From the NCBI GenBank assembly GCA_016946835.1, contig JACVTC010000088.1, positions 211,501 through 267,500 of the forward strand: a stretch of DNA of 56,000 nt, in the 5' to 3' direction. Source of the DNA: Neocallimastix lanati (nom. inval.). Lineage: Eukaryota > Neocallimastigomycota > Neocallimastigomycetes > Neocallimastigales > Neocallimastigaceae. The notes under the pieces were generated by a model. That model was not told the origin of the DNA, ran no database searches, and saw only the letters and a program-made list of their open reading frames with translations. Below, in pieces: positions 52,972 to 56,000 of the stretch (within the stretch, counting starts at the first letter, position 1; each line of letters begins with the position of its first letter). Both the position numbers and the translations under genes were made by a program.

Positions 52972-54530
52972 TATTGTGAAAGTATTTATTTGATAAATGA
53001 AAAATTACCAAAAAGTTAATAAATTATTAATCTTTATATTATATTAATTTTCATAATATAAGGTTTTCAAATTTGTAAATTTGTGTGGTACATTTTATAA
53101 GCAAGGTATTTTAGTTTTTACCACAAATGGTAATTCAATACTAAGTCTCGTGGAAATAGAATTTTAGTCTTTGATCTTGTCAAGTAATTTCATTTTTTCG
53201 TTTTTATTCTAAATTAGAAGAAATTTCAAATTCAGATTTCCTAAATTATGATTTAATATTACACTTTATTACTAAATATGTAGCAGTATATCACTTACTT
53301 TACCATTTGAAAATCTTAAAAATATTTCAAGAATTGCATTGTCACCAAATGGAATTTTATTATTATCAATTTATGAATGTATACATAAATATTTTAAAAT
53401 AATTTATTCACTTTTATATATATATATATATATAATTATTATTAATATTTAATGATTTATTCAGTTATATTTAAATAACCTCAATAAAATAAATTATAAT
53501 AAAGATAGCAATTCTCTGCAATTTTGAAAGAAGAATCATACTTCATCGTTTCAATTTCAAGAAGAAGGTATTAGATCTTAAATTCAGTCCTAATGGTCAA
53601 TACATTGCAGTAACACATGGAAATCAAGTTCAAGTATGAAAAACACCAACATATGAAAGAGAATTTGCTCCATTTGAACTATTTATACTTGGTCACCAGA
53701 TTCCCAATATTTCCTTACCACGTCGAAAGATATGAATGCAAAAATGTATTCATTGCATTCATTAGAAGATTTTGTTCCAATTACTTTAAGTGGTCATCGT
53801 AATATAGTAATTTCAGCATTCTTCTCTAATGACCAAGAAACTGTATACACTGTCAGTAAAGATGGCACTATATTTGTTTGGAAGGATCCTGATTCAGAAA
53901 AGATGCAAAATGATGATGATTTACCAGAGAATATGCAACAAGCTTTAAAAAGAACTCGCATTGATATAGAATCAAATACTCGTAAACGTAAATATCGTCG
54001 TTGGTGGGTTACTCAACGTGAATATTTCAATCAAATTAAAGTTCAGTGTGCTAATTTCCATATACAAAATAATTTATTAGTTGTTGGTTTCACAAGCGGT
54101 ATATTTGGTCTTTATAAACTCCCTGATTTCAAAAATATTCATACTTTAAGGTAACTTTCGTACATTCACTTTACCTTCATCAGTTCAATTTAATTGTTTA
54201 GCTGTTAATCCTAGTGGTGAAATTGTATGTGATGGTTCATTAGATACATTTGAAATTTATGTTTGGTCCATCCAAACTGGAAAATTATTAAATATTTTAA
54301 GTGATCATAAGGGACCTGTCAATTTTCTAGCTTTCAATAGTACTGGAAATATGCTGGTTTCAGGTTCATGGGATAAACTGTTCGAACTTGGGATGATTTT
54401 GATAGAGGAAGATTTACTGAAATATTTAATCATAATTCTGATGTTATATCTAATGGCCAAGAAATTTGTGCCACTATATTAGTGGCCAAATACAATGGAT
54501 CATAGAATTTAGTTATAAACTTTTTAAAGA
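52689..54530 (+). pseudogene. PWP2: Decayed copy of PWP2/UTP1 (U3 snoRNP WD40 protein)
   Basis: The start MKLDFK at 52689-52706, a GT donor after it, and WD40 blocks in family order identify Pwp2, a subunit of the UTP-B complex needed for 18S rRNA processing. Visible blocks include SLTLPFENLKNISRIALSP, FNFKKKVLDLKFSPNGQYIA, AVTHGNQVQV, ITLSGHRNIVISAFFS, TVYTVSKDGTIFVW, NPSGEIVC and DTFEIYVWSIQTGKLL. Lesions are a one-base loss near 53142, a TGA at 53637-53639 where Trp is expected, a frameshifting deletion near 53690, loss of roughly 100 residues near 54150, a one-base loss near 54382 and no C-terminal third. Introns are retained (52707 to about 53060, about 53182-53284 and 53380-53510), so this was a DNA-level duplicate, not a retrocopy. 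PWP2 is essential in yeast, so an intact copy is expected elsewhere. Confidence 0.85.
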
Positions 54531-54938
54531 AAGAAAATAAATTATTATGTAACCAATCTTAATTTTTTTTTTCTCTTCTATTCATTTTTCGTTATCTTAC
54601 TACTATTATTGTTAATTTAATAAATATTATTTATTATTACTTATTATATTTTAATTATAAAAATAATTATATATAATAAATAAAATAAAAACGTGGCATA
54701 ATAATTTTTATAATAATTTTTCTATAATTAATTTTATCCTCTATCTATATATATATATTTATTTATTTATTTATTGAAATATTAAAAAAATTATTTAAAT
54801 AAATCAAAAAAACATATAATATAATATTTTCTATTTAATAATGTTTTAATGTTTTTAATAAAAAAGGAAAATACATGTATATATTTTTTTATTTTTTAAA
54901 TAGTTTATTATATGATATAATTTATAATCGAAAACTAA

Positions 54939-54978
<40 letters not shown>

Positions 54979-55406
54979 AAAAAAAATAAAATAAAAGAAT
55001 AATAATTAATAATAATAATTAACAAATTATTAACAATAAATTAATGATGTATGTTTTAATTTTTAATATATATATATATTTACATTAATGTCAATTTAAA
55101 TTTCATAATTTTTTCTTCATTAATACAAAATTTATTTTTTCAGTTTTTTATAACTTCTGGATTTGATTGATTTTACTTTTTTCTATTATATATAAATAGA
55201 TAATAAATAATTATAATTATTTAATTATTTATGTATTATATATTATTATTTATTAATTAATCAACTAACTTTTTACATTATAAAATGCCATAATTTGAAT
55301 ACTTTCAGGCATTCATATAACATGACTTTTAATTATCATTGATAATATGATAATTATAAATTGAATATATACAAATATTAAACAATTTTAAATTTTATTA
55401 ATAAAG
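54531..55406. other. AT-rich spacer
   Basis: It holds an A run near 54941-54976 and AT tracts. No gene seen. Confidence 0.6.
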
Positions 55407-55537
55407 TTAATTATGTATACTTCCTATTAACACAATTTCAGTAATGTTAACTACATTATGGCCAGTAAGAATATGTTTTTCTCCAAACATTAATGATCCA
55501 TTGTCAAAGAGACGTCTTAGTACCTTACAAAAAGTAC
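55407..55537 (-). CDS. Terminal exon of an unrecognised gene (partial)
   Basis: Behind a candidate acceptor (TTTAAAG) at 55538 the minus strand reads TFCKVLRRLFDNGSLMFGEK, then HILTGHNVVNITEIVLIGS and a stop at 55407-55409. Composition is clearly coding-like against the flanks. The incoming phase requires one base from an upstream exon. No such exon is obvious between 55538 and 56000, so it would lie beyond the window edge. I do not recognise the family, and it could also be a severed fragment. Confidence 0.45.
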
Positions 55538-56000
55538 CTTTAAAAAATAAAATTTAAATTAAATCAATAATATTCATTATATATATATATATAGTTTATT
55601 ATCTTATTAACATTAGTACTTCAATATATTAATAAAAATATAATTATTGCCTAAATCTTATCTGATTGATAAAAATTTTTAAATATTTATATAAACGTTG
55701 ACAACCCTATGTATAATTTTTTTATGAATTTAAATTTTTATTTTATAAATTTTATTATAAATTTTATATATACAATTTAATGTATCATTTATTTATTATT
55801 AATTAATTTTTTTATTATTTATATTTAATATATTTATTTTTACAATTCTTATCAATAAAATATTATAATTCAACTAATATTTCTAAAAGATTATAATATT
55901 AAAATATTTTAATTAACAAGTATAAATATATTAAAATTTAATTTAATTATTATTTTATGAAATAATAAATTTATTTAGCAAAAAAATTTAGTGAATAAAA
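55538..56000. other. AT-rich edge, intron or spacer
   Basis: No exon recognised. If the exon at 55407-55537 is real, this is part of its last intron. Confidence 0.4.

Noticed and set aside
53617-54154. Two overlapping open readings taken as separate genes
   Set aside because: They are pieces of the same broken PWP2 copy in different frames.

Overview
The window is nuclear DNA of an extremely AT-rich, intron-rich eukaryote. The best fit is an anaerobic gut fungus (Neocallimastigomycota, the Piromyces/Neocallimastix/Anaeromyces type). I infer this from four things. Very long A/T homopolymers and AT or trinucleotide arrays separate compact coding islands. The genes have short GT-AG introns. IFT88 implies a flagellated zoospore. 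The accessory genes include a solute-binding-protein/7TM receptor and an AAA-ATPase plus PD-(D/E)XK relic, types I associate with gut fungi. The genus cannot be fixed from the sequence alone.

Layout. The left part (1-10750) is a decayed accessory region. An ancestral block was duplicated: segment A lies at about 1184-4290 and segment B at about 5980-10750. Segment B keeps an intact five-exon receptor gene on the minus strand (6485-9336). Segment A holds its broken copy. Both contain relics of a nuclease gene and of a multi-pass membrane protein. Two poly(A)-tailed retroposons with perfect 14- and 15-bp target-site duplications sit in segment A and its flank (2727-3193 and 4478-4585). From 10750 to 16887 nothing but AT-rich spacer is visible. 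An HXXEE membrane protein gene is at 16888-17518. Between 18 and 22 kb there are only relics (BED finger, LIM domain, an inverted-repeat island). Two intact paralogues of the multi-pass membrane family lie at 22183-23753 and 27129-28680, split by a long hexanucleotide array.

The right part (32-56 kb) is conserved housekeeping territory: a CD2BP2/Lin1-like U5 snRNP protein without its GYF domain (32227-34319), IFT88 (37858-41787), a small unknown protein (44152-45237), a short TPX2-like spindle protein (45740-48008) and the proteasome deubiquitinase Rpn11 (49322-51673). A heavily damaged copy of the U3 snoRNP gene PWP2/UTP1 follows (52689-54530). The 3' exon of an unrecognised gene appears near the right edge.

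Exon structures were built by hand from splice sites, homology and reading-frame phase. In each multi-exon gene given as complete, the exon lengths sum to a whole number of codons. The housekeeping genes do not form a pathway together; IFT88 and TPX2 share a microtubule theme only. The most unusual features are the structured small retroposon at 4478-4585, the older retroposon with an empty paralogous site, the receptor architecture, splice acceptors made of about 40 A residues plus G, a 13-nt microexon in RPN11, and the loss of the GYF domain in the CD2BP2-like protein.
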